Shown one piece after another: positions 6,169-13,471 of a DNA stretch of 19,967 nucleotides. The notes beneath the pieces are model-generated. The model was not told the DNA's origin. It was given only the letters and a program-made list of their open reading frames with translations, and searched no databases. The stretch comes from CAZRNB01 sp964601355. GTDB taxonomy: Bacteria; Planctomycetota; Phycisphaerae; Sedimentisphaerales; Anaerobacaceae. Where the stretch lies: NCBI GenBank assembly GCA_964601355.1, contig CAZRNB010000051.1:1-19967 (forward strand), written 5' to 3'. Each line of letters begins with the position of its first letter. Positions within the stretch are counted from its first letter, which is position 1. The position numbers and the translations under genes are program-made.

Positions 6169-6753
6169 TTGCTGAAAGTCAGTGAAAATCCACCTCTTAC
6201 ATGGCCTCAAGGACAATCAATCTGCGATTTTATCGGTCTATGGTGGGTTGCCCATACGAAAAGCAGAAACGAAAAGGCCCTTGCGCATGACTTGATCGGT
6301 AAAAATATAAGTTATTTTCTTCCAATGACCTGGAAAGTTCAGCGTCGAAGTCAGAGAACAATACGGTCGCTTCTGCCGCTATTCGGCGGGTATCTTTTCT
6401 TCTGCGGCGAAGAAAATCAACGAGTTGAGCTGCTGCAAACCAACCGCGTGGCTAATCTAATCGAGGTCAAAGACCAGCAGAAATTGCTTAGGGAGCTGCT
6501 GCAAATCGAGCAGGCTCTTGCCGCAGGGGTTCCTTTAACGCCTTATAAGTACCTCAAATCAGGCCAGCAGTGCAGAGTTATAGCTGGGCCTTTGATGGAC
6601 TTGCAGGGTATTGTCATCACAACTAAAAACGATACGCGTCTGGTCCTGCAAATAGACATACTCGGCCAGGCCGCAAGCGTTGAAATAGACATCGATATGA
6701 TAGAACCTGTCGAGGAACAAATGGACAAACCCCGCGATGAATCGCGGGGCTAA
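6169..6753 (+). CDS. NusG/RfaH/UpxY-like transcription antiterminator
   Basis: A specialised NusG paralogue, expected to bind RNA polymerase and promote read-through of the long polysaccharide transcript. The NGN domain starts at GLWWVAHTKSRNEKALAHDL, continues through FLPMTWKVQRRSQRTIRSLLPLF (the substrate-facing hydrophobic region) to GYLFFCG, and ends near TPY. A KOW-type segment, GQQCRVIAGPLMDLQGIVI, follows. I chose TTG 6169 because AGGAG (6157-6161) precedes it by seven bases, giving 194 residues. The open frame reaches back to 6079, but those residues are hydrophobic, low-complexity and cover the likely promoter. The last residues (PRDESRG) and the stop codon are encoded by the hairpin repeat at 6730. 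ugd starts 56 bp downstream, so the two are probably cotranscribed. Confidence 0.85.
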   Translation: MLKVSENPPLTWPQGQSICDFIGLWWVAHTKSRNEKALAHDLIGKNISYFLPMTWKVQRRSQRTIRSLLPLFGGYLFFCGEENQRVELLQTNRVANLIEVKDQQKLLRELLQIEQALAAGVPLTPYKYLKSGQQCRVIAGPLMDLQGIVITTKNDTRLVLQIDILGQAASVEIDIDMIEPVEEQMDKPRDESRG

Positions 6754-6781
6754 ACGTTTAGCCCCCCAATTTATTGGGGGG
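6730..6781. repeat. bipartite hairpin element with GGGGCTAAACGTTTAGCCCC core (copy 1)
   Basis: Hairpin one: CCCCGCGA (6730-6737), loop TGAA, TCGCGGGG (6742-6749). Hairpin two: CCCCCCAA (6762-6769), loop TTTA, TTGGGGGG (6774-6781). The joint between them is a perfect 20-bp palindrome at 6746-6765, so two alternative folds compete for the same bases. The TAA at 6751-6753 is the stop codon of the antiterminator gene. Confidence 0.8.
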
Positions 6782-6809
6782 TCATTCTGTCACAACGGGA
6801 GCTTATTAA

Positions 6810-8162
6810 ATGAAAATCTGCGTCGTCGGGATTGGTTACGTTGGACTTGTAACCGCAGGCTGCTTAGCCGAAGCGGGCAACAATGTTGTATGCGTGGATA
6901 ACGACGAAAAGAAAATCGCACAGCTAAAAAACGGCGTAATTCCCATTTATGAGCCGGGCCTGGCCGAAATAGTCAAACACAATGAGGAGCTTGGCCGGCT
7001 GCATTTTACCACCGATTTAAAATTCGGAGTGGATAATTCTTCGATAATTTTTATCGCAGTCGGCACCCCCTCAGCACCGGACGGCTCATGCGATTTATCA
7101 GCGATTCTTTCAGTTGTCACCCAGGTAGCCGAGAGCTTAAGCGATTACCGGATTATTGCCACAAAAAGCACTGTGCCGGTAGGGACATATAAAAAGGTCA
7201 CAGAACTTATAAAATCCAGAACGAAAATAGAATTCGATTATGTCAGCAATCCAGAGTTTTTGAAAGAAGGCTCTGCCGTGGAGGATTCCCTCAGTCCCGA
7301 CAGGATAATCATAGGAACAACAAACCAGGACGTTCAAAAGAAAATGTCCCAGCTATACAGTCCATTTATGCGAAAGGGCAGCCGAATCATATTTATGGAC
7401 CCGGCATCGGCGGAAATGACAAAATACGCAGCCAACGTCATGCTCGCGACAAGAATCTCATTTATGAATGAAATCTCAGCATTATGTGAGAAAGTTGGTG
7501 CGGACGTCGAACTGGTCAGACAAGGTATCGGCAGTGACTCACGAATCGGACGGTCATTTTTGTTCTCCGGCGTGGGCTTCGGCGGCAGCTGCTTTCCAAA
7601 AGACGTTCGGGCGATGATTCACACCGGCTATATACATGGAGTTGAAATGTCGATCGCTAAATCCGTCAATCAAGTAAATATAACACAACAGGAAAGATTC
7701 GTAGCGAAAATTATAGATTACTTTAAACAGAGCCGCGACCGTCAGGGAGCGGTCAGCAAAGGGCCACAAGGTCAAACCGTATTAGCCGTCTGGGGACTTT
7801 CTTTCAAGGCAAAAACGGACGATGTAAGAGAATCGCCGGCAATCTTCTGCATAAAAAAATTTCTTGATTGCGGAATGCAGATAAGAGCTTATGACCCTGC
7901 TGCGGCAGCGGCGGCGATGACAGCCTTAGATGGTAAAATCCAAACCTGCCAAAACGGATCCGACGTGCTGGACAACGCCGATGCCCTGATTATCTTTACC
8001 GATTGGCAGGAGTTCCGCAATCCCGATTTCGAGCTTATTGCAGCGAAATTAAAAACGCCTGTTATTTTCGACGGCAGAAACCTGTATGACCCCGAAACGG
8101 TCAAAAACGCAGGAATTGAATATCACAGCATTGGAAGACCCCCACGTGAAACGTGGGGCTAA
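6810..8162 (+). CDS. ugd: UDP-glucose 6-dehydrogenase
   Basis: Oxidises UDP-glucose to UDP-glucuronate with two NAD+. The NAD-binding glycine loop GIGYVGLVTAG (residues 7-17) opens the protein. SNPEFLKEGSAVEDSLSPDRIIIG (147-169), the Lys of EMTKYAANVMLATRISFMNE and the catalytic Cys in GVGFGGSCFPKD (Cys261) are intact. The C-terminal domain has AVWGLSFKAKTDDVRESPA. GGGAG stands eight bases before the ATG. An extra 15 residues or so (SRDRQGAVSKGPQGQ, about 308-322) sit before the C-terminal Rossmann strand and are encoded by a repeat-like GC-rich string at 7731-7752. The last residues (PPRETWG) and the stop are encoded by the hairpin element at 8140. The next gene probably uses its product. 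Confidence 0.93.
   Translation: MKICVVGIGYVGLVTAGCLAEAGNNVVCVDNDEKKIAQLKNGVIPIYEPGLAEIVKHNEELGRLHFTTDLKFGVDNSSIIFIAVGTPSAPDGSCDLSAILSVVTQVAESLSDYRIIATKSTVPVGTYKKVTELIKSRTKIEFDYVSNPEFLKEGSAVEDSLSPDRIIIGTTNQDVQKKMSQLYSPFMRKGSRIIFMDPASAEMTKYAANVMLATRISFMNEISALCEKVGADVELVRQGIGSDSRIGRSFLFSGVGFGGSCFPKDVRAMIHTGYIHGVEMSIAKSVNQVNITQQERFVAKIIDYFKQSRDRQGAVSKGPQGQTVLAVWGLSFKAKTDDVRESPAIFCIKKFLDCGMQIRAYDPAAAAAAMTALDGKIQTCQNGSDVLDNADALIIFTDWQEFRNPDFELIAAKLKTPVIFDGRNLYDPETVKNAGIEYHSIGRPPRETWG
7731..7752. repeat. possible repeat insert inside ugd
   Basis: A GC-rich string containing CGCGACCGTCAGGGAGCGG, with GACCG and CGGTC as an inverted pair (7737-7741 and 7750-7754). It lies where ugd has extra residues relative to the family. 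Its repeat nature is inferred from composition and position, because no second copy lies in this window. Confidence 0.35.
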
Positions 8163-8185
8163 TTAGCCCCCGGTTTTACCGGGGG
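8140..8185. repeat. bipartite hairpin element with GGGGCTAATTAGCCCC core (copy 2)
   Basis: Hairpin one: CCCCACGT (8140-8147), loop GAA, ACGTGGGG (8151-8158). Hairpin two: CCCCCGG (8167-8173), loop TTTTA, CCGGGGG (8179-8185). The joint is a perfect 16-bp palindrome at 8155-8170. The TAA at 8160-8162 is the ugd stop codon. The second hairpin is followed by a T-rich stretch but lies 16 bp before the epimerase start, so it is not obviously a terminator. Confidence 0.8.
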
Positions 8186-8201
8186 TTATTATAGTTATAT
8201 T

Positions 8202-9140
8202 ATGAAATCACTCGTTACCGGAGCAGCAGGATTTATCGGCTCACATTTATGTGAGAGGCTTCTCACAGAAGGTTGGACCGTAATCGGCCTTGACAATTTC
8301 GATGACTTTTATGACCCCGGGATTAAACAATGCAATATCATCGACTGCCTCAAAAACAAAAACTTCAATCTCATCGAAGCGGACATCCGTGACATCGCAG
8401 CAATGGATAAGGCGATAGATAGTGACATCGAGATAATTGTGCATTTGGCTGCTAAAGCCGGCGTTCGGCCTTCTATCGAAAAGCCTCTGCTCTATGCCGA
8501 CGTCAACGTGAATGGAACAACGGTCTTGTTAGAGGCAGCCAAAAAGCACAATGTCACCAAGTTTATCTTCGGTTCAAGCTCAAGTGTTTACGGTAATAAC
8601 GAAAAAGTACCTTTCTCAGAGACGGACAACGTTGATTTTCCCATTTCGCCTTACGCGGCAACCAAAAAAGCAGGAGAGCTTATCTGCCATACGTATCATC
8701 ATCTGCACGGAATCGATGTCACTTGCCTGCGATACTTCACGGTTTATGGGCCGCGTCAGAGGCCGGATTTAGCCATTCACAAATTCGCTAAACTTATCGA
8801 GCAGGGAAAACCCATACCAATCTACGGTGACGGCTCTATGATGCGCGACTTTACGTACATTGATGATATAATTGACGGGACAGTAGCTGCGATGGAAAAG
8901 TGCGCCGGTTTTCAAATCTATAATCTCGGCCACTCACATCCGATAAGCGTCAATTGTCTGATTGAGGAAATCGAAAAGGCAATTGGCAAAAAGGCAATCA
9001 GAGAACATCTACCCCCTCAGCCGGGCGACGTTGAACGAACCTACGCCGACATCACTAAGGCTGCCAAAGACCTGAGCTACAATCCCTCAACCACAATCCA
9101 GACCGGCCTGTCAAAATTCATTGCCTGGCTAAGGCAGTAA
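8202..9140 (+). CDS. NAD-dependent nucleotide-sugar epimerase (UDP-glucuronate 4-epimerase-like)
   Basis: An extended short-chain dehydrogenase of 312 residues. The NAD loop is GAAGFIGSH (7-15), followed by the HLAAKAGVRPSIEKPLLYADVN block (81-102) seen in UDP-glucuronate and UDP-galacturonate epimerases. The active site has the Ser run in FGSSSSVYG and the Tyr-x-x-x-Lys of SPYAATKK (Tyr151, Lys155). The string YFTVYGPRQRPDLAIHKF is typical of the CapI-like subgroup. Its place directly after ugd argues for UDP-glucuronate as substrate, giving UDP-galacturonate for the surface glycan. UDP-glucose/galactose epimerase activity is the alternative. No clear Shine-Dalgarno sequence is seen; only the stem of the upstream hairpin element lies 16-35 bp before the ATG, so translation may be coupled to ugd. 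Confidence 0.88.
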   Translation: MKSLVTGAAGFIGSHLCERLLTEGWTVIGLDNFDDFYDPGIKQCNIIDCLKNKNFNLIEADIRDIAAMDKAIDSDIEIIVHLAAKAGVRPSIEKPLLYADVNVNGTTVLLEAAKKHNVTKFIFGSSSSVYGNNEKVPFSETDNVDFPISPYAATKKAGELICHTYHHLHGIDVTCLRYFTVYGPRQRPDLAIHKFAKLIEQGKPIPIYGDGSMMRDFTYIDDIIDGTVAAMEKCAGFQIYNLGHSHPISVNCLIEEIEKAIGKKAIREHLPPQPGDVERTYADITKAAKDLSYNPSTTIQTGLSKFIAWLRQ

Positions 9141-9165
9141 TAAGTGACACAACAATCCACGTAGT

Positions 9166-9185
9166 GTGGCTTGCGCCACTAAAAC
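9166..9185. terminator. weak stem-loop between convergent genes
   Basis: GTGGC (9166-9170), loop TTGC, GCCAC (9175-9179), then TAAAAC. It lies in the 48-bp gap between the plus-strand epimerase and the minus-strand pseudopilin. The stem is only five pairs, so this is a tentative terminator. Confidence 0.3.
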
Positions 9186-9188
9186 TTT

Positions 9189-10010
9189 TCAATAATTCTT
9201 GAATTTTGCCATCCAGCCGTCGCCGTAGTTTCTCCAGTCATCCGTAGTGACGCCGCCGGCGAGCGTCCAGGCATTAGCTCGGTTGAAACCCTTATGCCAA
9301 TTGATCGTCCACAGCTCCTTCAGACCAACTCTTCGGACGGTATAGTCCAGGAAAACGGCATTTATTTCGCCATCGTGTCGATTGAGGCAGTAACGATTCA
9401 TCGCATTGGCATCATTACGATCCTGCCAGCCATCATATTGCGGAGGTGTATCGTCATCATCCGGCCAGCCGCACCAGAAATAATCATCCATGAACATCGG
9501 TATATCGGCTGCACCTCGAACGTTAGGAGTTCTCCAGAACCTTTCAGCAGGTTTATAAACAACCGCCTCACCCGGCACATGTACATAGCCATTTATCCCA
9601 TAGCTGCCGAAGACACCTACCGTACGGCCTCCACCGGAATCCCACGCGGGAACCCTTCCCCAGGCTAAAAACGTGTTACCCCACCAATCGACGCCGGTTG
9701 TCATCTCAGGGTTGGCAATCTTTGTAACAAGAGGACATAATCGTATTTTTTCGTTGGACTTGTAGTAATCCATTAAAACGTCTATCCATCGGCCGGAACT
9801 GGTTGTGCGTATGGGGAAGTTGCCGTTGTTCTGGTCCGTGTACATCATGAATATTGTTCCCCATTGCTTGAGGTTTGACTGGCACATAACTGTTTTCGCC
9901 TGCTTTTTGACCCTCTGCAATGCCGGCATTAGAATTGCCATTAATAACGCAATGATGGCAATTACGACCAAAAGCTCAATTAAGGTAAAGCCTTTTCTTC
10001 TTCGCATCAT
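9189..10010 (-). CDS. type II secretion-like pseudopilin (planctomycete prepilin family)
   Basis: The N-terminus MMRRRKGFTLIELLVVIAI is a prepilin signal. Cleavage and methylation are expected between Gly7 and Phe8, with the conserved Glu at mature position 5. A hydrophobic helix continues through ALLMAILMPAL. I chose ATG 10010 because AAGGAG stands five bases before it; the frame is open for 15 more codons upstream without such a site. The globular part ends with RHDGEINAVFLDYTVRRVGLKELW, a variant of the H-x9-D-G motif found in planctomycete and verrucomicrobial pseudopilins, where these genes occur in many copies. Its substrate or assembly partner is unknown. It lies downstream of the LamG gene on the same strand, separated by a likely terminator. 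Confidence 0.88.
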   Translation of the reverse strand: MMRRRKGFTLIELLVVIAIIALLMAILMPALQRVKKQAKTVMCQSNLKQWGTIFMMYTDQNNGNFPIRTTSSGRWIDVLMDYYKSNEKIRLCPLVTKIANPEMTTGVDWWGNTFLAWGRVPAWDSGGGRTVGVFGSYGINGYVHVPGEAVVYKPAERFWRTPNVRGAADIPMFMDDYFWCGWPDDDDTPPQYDGWQDRNDANAMNRYCLNRHDGEINAVFLDYTVRRVGLKELWTINWHKGFNRANAWTLAGGVTTDDWRNYGDGWMAKFKNY

Positions 10011-10135
10011 AGGTTCTCCTTTCCTCGAACCATCTATCTTACCGACCTTTATCATTTACCGCCCTTCCCTTGTAATCTTATCCCATCCCTTATAATAATG
10101 CAACTTATTTATTCACAAAAACAATAATCACATAA

Positions 10136-10173
10136 TTGGGGCTTATACCCTGCCTATCGGCATAAGCCCCCAA
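10136..10173 (-). terminator. probable intrinsic terminator after the LamG gene
   Basis: TTGGGGCTTAT (10136-10146) pairs with ATAAGCCCCCAA (10162-10173), with one unpaired base. On the minus strand the stem is followed by an AT-rich run containing TTATTGTTTTTGTG. It separates the minus-strand LamG gene from the pseudopilin. Confidence 0.6.
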
Positions 10174-10201
10174 TATGCTTTACAATAGTACCGCTTCTTT
10201 C

Positions 10202-10248
10202 ACGTCTTCTTCGATCAAGACGTTTATATTACACCTTGCTCACAAGGT
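10202..10248. other. two further small stem-loops before the LamG 3' end
   Basis: ACGTCTT (10202-10208) pairs with AAGACGT (10217-10223) around an 8-nt loop. ACCTTG (10233-10238) pairs with CAAGGT (10243-10248) around CTCA. They stand in the LamG 3' untranslated region and may help terminate or stabilise the transcript. Confidence 0.4.
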
Positions 10249-10267
10249 AAGCAGCCTCGCGTGGGTT

Positions 10268-12553
10268 CTACTGACGCGGTGGCCGATATAGACGGACATC
10301 ATCAATGAATATTGTGCCTTCACCGCCGGCCTGCGTACTGCTCTTGTTACCTAAACCAATACCAAAGCTGCTCACATTAGTAAGGTTCACACCCAAGTCT
10401 GTAAACTTCTTAAGGGGAATCGACCATTCATTCCACTGGTTTATCAAAGCTGCATTAGGATCTTCGTTATAGATTGTTTTACCATTGATCACCATATACA
10501 TCGGTTCAATTTCATTGCTCTTTATACCTATGTCTATATCTTTCCATGCCTGCGAAGTAAGAGCAGCGTTGCTTGGAAATTGAACATTGGAGAATTTGGC
10601 CTCATACACTTTAGTAACGTCGTGGCTGGTCACCGCTAAGCCTATATATATAGGCATCTTCATCGTTGGTGCTTGCAAAGTGAACATCGTCCACTGGGTG
10701 GTGCCGTTAGGCGAACGATATGCCCTGATAAGCCCACCAGCCGAGCGCTCTAATCTCAACCAGTAAGGTGCGTGAACATTCGGATCGAGATCGGCATCTC
10801 CTCTTGTTGTGGTACCGGCGGTGGTTATACGATACTGGAACCGCAGCCCTCTGTCAGGGGCAGGTGTGAGCACTAGTGCGGCATTTACCGAATTCGCGTC
10901 AAGTGAATCACGAATCATCACGCCCGCCTTCGTATCCATTTCATTAGGGTCAATATTAGGATCCAGACTTTCGACCTTTGCTATAATCGAGCAGGCGCCG
11001 CTGGTAACCTCTTTATATGCGAAGTGGAACTCATCTGCCGTGTCGTAGATATCCTTGCCGGTGGATCTTATCGTGTAAGTGCCTGCCGGTGCTTCCACAA
11101 AGCTGCCGACATACGCAGGATAACCTTTGTACCATAACGATAAGGAATTAACGTCTTCCAAAGTCCAATTCTGGGTAGTCGCCCATTTGCGTTCGACTTC
11201 AGAATAAAACCGTGTTCCGGTCTTTTGATAGGTCGTTCCATCGTTCACGGTACCATCATTATCATAACGCAACGGCATAGATTGTTTGCCACTGTGATAT
11301 AGACCTAAAGTTTGCTCAATATACGGAGCATTAAAGTAGCCCGCGGTCATGCCTGTACTATTAACAGCGTAATCCGACCACACGCTAAATATCGTATTAT
11401 TGACGTCGTAGATTTCAAAGTCATCCACAAGCACAAAGTTACAAACTGTAAAGCTCCAGACCTGGCCCGTGTGTATAGTAGTACCATCCGCCTCGATCTC
11501 ATCAATCCGCCAGTAATAGGTCGTGTCCCAATCAAGAGTGTTTAGCGGAAAAGTCGTAGCGGCCTGGTTTTGGCCGACCAGCACGCCGCACGGATTGGCT
11601 ACAGCGGCTTCGTTGACATCGTTGAAATCTCTTCCAAAGTACACATTATGCTTAGCGGCTGTGTCTCCGCCAAACCATTTAAGGTCCGCATCTCGAGGCA
11701 CATCTTTTACTCGATTTCCAGGCTCAGGCATAGCGGCAAGAAGGCTTAGGGCCGGAGTACCCGCTATAATATCCCGAATTTCTGCTTGTGTTATTGCCCG
11801 CCCATAGATTTGCACCTCATCGAGTATGCCGTTGTACACACGCCCGCCACCTGCCATCTTGCCCAAGAACATGTTGGTAAGCGGATAGCTGGGTGTTAGA
11901 AAAGCTGCGCTTTGTAATAATTGGCCGTCCAGGTACAGATTCACATTACCGTTATCGTCGCCCCATGTGCCTGTAACATGATGCCATTGCCCATCATTGA
12001 CTAGAATCGGGCTGACAGGAGCATTTCCTTGTTGAGAAGCATCACCTTTATTGGGATCGGAATGGAGGTGAATTGTAGTAGGAGTACCATGCAAAACACG
12101 GAAGCAAAGCTCACCGCCGCGCCAAATATTTGCCACGACAACTTCGACGTGGATGTGCATTTCATTTTCCGGACCCATGCCGCTACCCGTTGTATTATCG
12201 CCGCCCCACCATATCGTATTAATGCCCGTTCCCATACTTGACAAATTCATCCAAAATGCAACTGAGCCTGAATCTGAACGCATTCCCATTTTGTATGCAG
12301 GTATAGTAATGCCATTGGCGTCGACGGGGCCGGTGGTAGCGTTGGGGCTGAATCTCAGCCCGCCGCCAACCACGCCGGGCACCCAGTTCGGCTCACCAGT
12401 GACTACGCCATCGTTGCCTTTGCCGCTTGCGTCTAAGGCAGTGGTGCCTGAAGTCTCATTGAGCTTATAGTGCACCATAAGCTGGGCTGAGGCGCTACCG
12501 GCTATGCTCAGCACAAGAACAAAACAGGTCAAATAAAACAACTTTTTAAACAT
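10268..12553 (-). CDS. secreted LamG-domain surface protein
   Basis: A signal peptide (MFKKLFYLTCFVLVLSIAG up to SASAQ) is followed by a LamG/concanavalin-like domain at about residues 27-265 (HYKLNETSGTTALDASG; GQWHHVTGTWGDDNGNVNLYLDG; ILDEVQIYGRAIT). Residues about 280-375 resemble a fibronectin III domain (YYWRIDEIEADGTTIHTGQVWSFTV). Residues about 480-660 resemble a second concanavalin-like module of the DUF1349 type (AGVMIRDSLDANSVNAALVL; FQYRITTAG). The C-terminus ends in a galactose-binding-like segment (IFIDDVRLY). Planctomycetes encode many such proteins, presumed to bind carbohydrate at the cell surface. No catalytic residues, sortase motif or PEP-CTERM tail is visible. AAAGGAGG stands six bases before the ATG, which indicates efficient translation. 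Confidence 0.85.
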   Translation of the reverse strand: MFKKLFYLTCFVLVLSIAGSASAQLMVHYKLNETSGTTALDASGKGNDGVVTGEPNWVPGVVGGGLRFSPNATTGPVDANGITIPAYKMGMRSDSGSVAFWMNLSSMGTGINTIWWGGDNTTGSGMGPENEMHIHVEVVVANIWRGGELCFRVLHGTPTTIHLHSDPNKGDASQQGNAPVSPILVNDGQWHHVTGTWGDDNGNVNLYLDGQLLQSAAFLTPSYPLTNMFLGKMAGGGRVYNGILDEVQIYGRAITQAEIRDIIAGTPALSLLAAMPEPGNRVKDVPRDADLKWFGGDTAAKHNVYFGRDFNDVNEAAVANPCGVLVGQNQAATTFPLNTLDWDTTYYWRIDEIEADGTTIHTGQVWSFTVCNFVLVDDFEIYDVNNTIFSVWSDYAVNSTGMTAGYFNAPYIEQTLGLYHSGKQSMPLRYDNDGTVNDGTTYQKTGTRFYSEVERKWATTQNWTLEDVNSLSLWYKGYPAYVGSFVEAPAGTYTIRSTGKDIYDTADEFHFAYKEVTSGACSIIAKVESLDPNIDPNEMDTKAGVMIRDSLDANSVNAALVLTPAPDRGLRFQYRITTAGTTTRGDADLDPNVHAPYWLRLERSAGGLIRAYRSPNGTTQWTMFTLQAPTMKMPIYIGLAVTSHDVTKVYEAKFSNVQFPSNAALTSQAWKDIDIGIKSNEIEPMYMVINGKTIYNEDPNAALINQWNEWSIPLKKFTDLGVNLTNVSSFGIGLGNKSSTQAGGEGTIFIDDVRLYRPPRQ

Positions 12554-13056
12554 GGCAAGCCTCCTTTAAAAAATCTAAATGATTACCTCTGCGTTCGCTA
12601 TTCAATAAAAGAAAATAAAAACCTTTCATACTCTCCACACTGATATTGTATTAGACCAGGAAAATGCTGCACGACTTGGCTCTGCCTCCTTCCTTTGAAA
12701 TCAATTTTCATCCAAATTAGGTAAAATTTACTTCCGGAATTTGGATGACCGGCAATTTTAGAATAATCTTGTTTCTATCCTTTTTTGAAAAATTGGCGAA
12801 TACTACAGAAATTCCTCCCGTCTCAAGACGAAAAAAAACGTGGAAACTCACCAATATAATCAAAGAACCTATCAAAATTATTTATACCAAATTATGCATC
12901 TATATTGCAATGAAAAAAATTGCTTTTTCGAGAAAATTATAGGGCTTTTTGGCAAGAATAATGTAGTGCGATATGCAAAAACCGCCCTTTTTACATAAGA
13001 ATTTGACATATAAAGCACAAAACACGCCACAAACGAAAGAGATCTATTCAAATAAA
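12554..13056. other. AT-rich gene-free stretch
   Basis: No convincing gene. It holds the LamG leader (12554-12570) and an inverted repeat, CATCCAAATT (12709-12718) with AATTTGGATG (12738-12747), whose loop contains the small palindrome GTAAAATTTAC. The remainder is AT-rich without recognisable coding patterns. Confidence 0.5.
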
Positions 13057-13405
13057 CCACGGATTGAACGGATGGACACGGATAAGGTAAATTATTATTG
13101 TTTAGCCGTAGCCGGACTTGTACTACGTAGCAATTTGCGAAGTAGTAACGGCGAAGAGCAATATAACCGTGCTCATGCTACATAGCGAAGAAGCTTCCAC
13201 CATCCGCAGTGCTTCCGGCCTTCGCAGCCGCTCTCGCCTTTGCGTAGCCGCTTCGGCGGAGCGAGGTCGGCGGAGTAGGCACGGAGGACGGGTTTTTACT
13301 TCGCAGAGCAGCAGCGACTGGCAATCTCAACTTCAGGATTCAATATTCCTTGTACGATGCTCGATACTGGATACTCGTACTTCATGAAGCGCATTCCGTG
13401 AAGTA
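13057..13405. repeat. cluster of short repeats upstream of the NB-ARC gene
   Basis: 13060-13083 has three ACGGAT-type units at about 10-bp spacing. 13120-13144 folds as ACTAC/GTAGT with an inner GCA/TGC. About 13200-13300 is a GC-rich island with CCGCTTCGGCGG (13246-13257). About 13356-13380 reads GATGCTCGATACTGGATACT, a tandem-like string. TACTTCA with TGAAGTA (13377-13405) closes the block. No gene is supported here. Confidence 0.45.
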
Positions 13406-13471
13406 TATTGAGTATTGCATTATATAGAGTTTCCGGTTAGAATTAATCGGAAAGTTTTTGTGAGACCTTTG

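Noticed and set aside
8167..8185. Operon terminator between ugd and the epimerase
   Set aside because: The hairpin is half of a repeated element, lies only 16 bp before the next gene, and is followed by a broken rather than continuous T run, so termination there is not supported.
10011..10055. Longer pseudopilin start at 10055
   Set aside because: The prepilin leader fits MMRRRKGFTLIE, and AAGGAG precedes ATG 10010.
10268..12553. PEP-CTERM or sortase-anchored protein
   Set aside because: The C-terminus IFIDDVRLYRPPRQ has no sorting motif, hydrophobic anchor or basic tail.
12745..13185. Small plus-strand open frames between the LamG and NB-ARC genes
   Set aside because: They have no ribosome-binding sites, unnatural composition (runs of Lys/Ile/Thr from AT-rich DNA) and overlap repeats.
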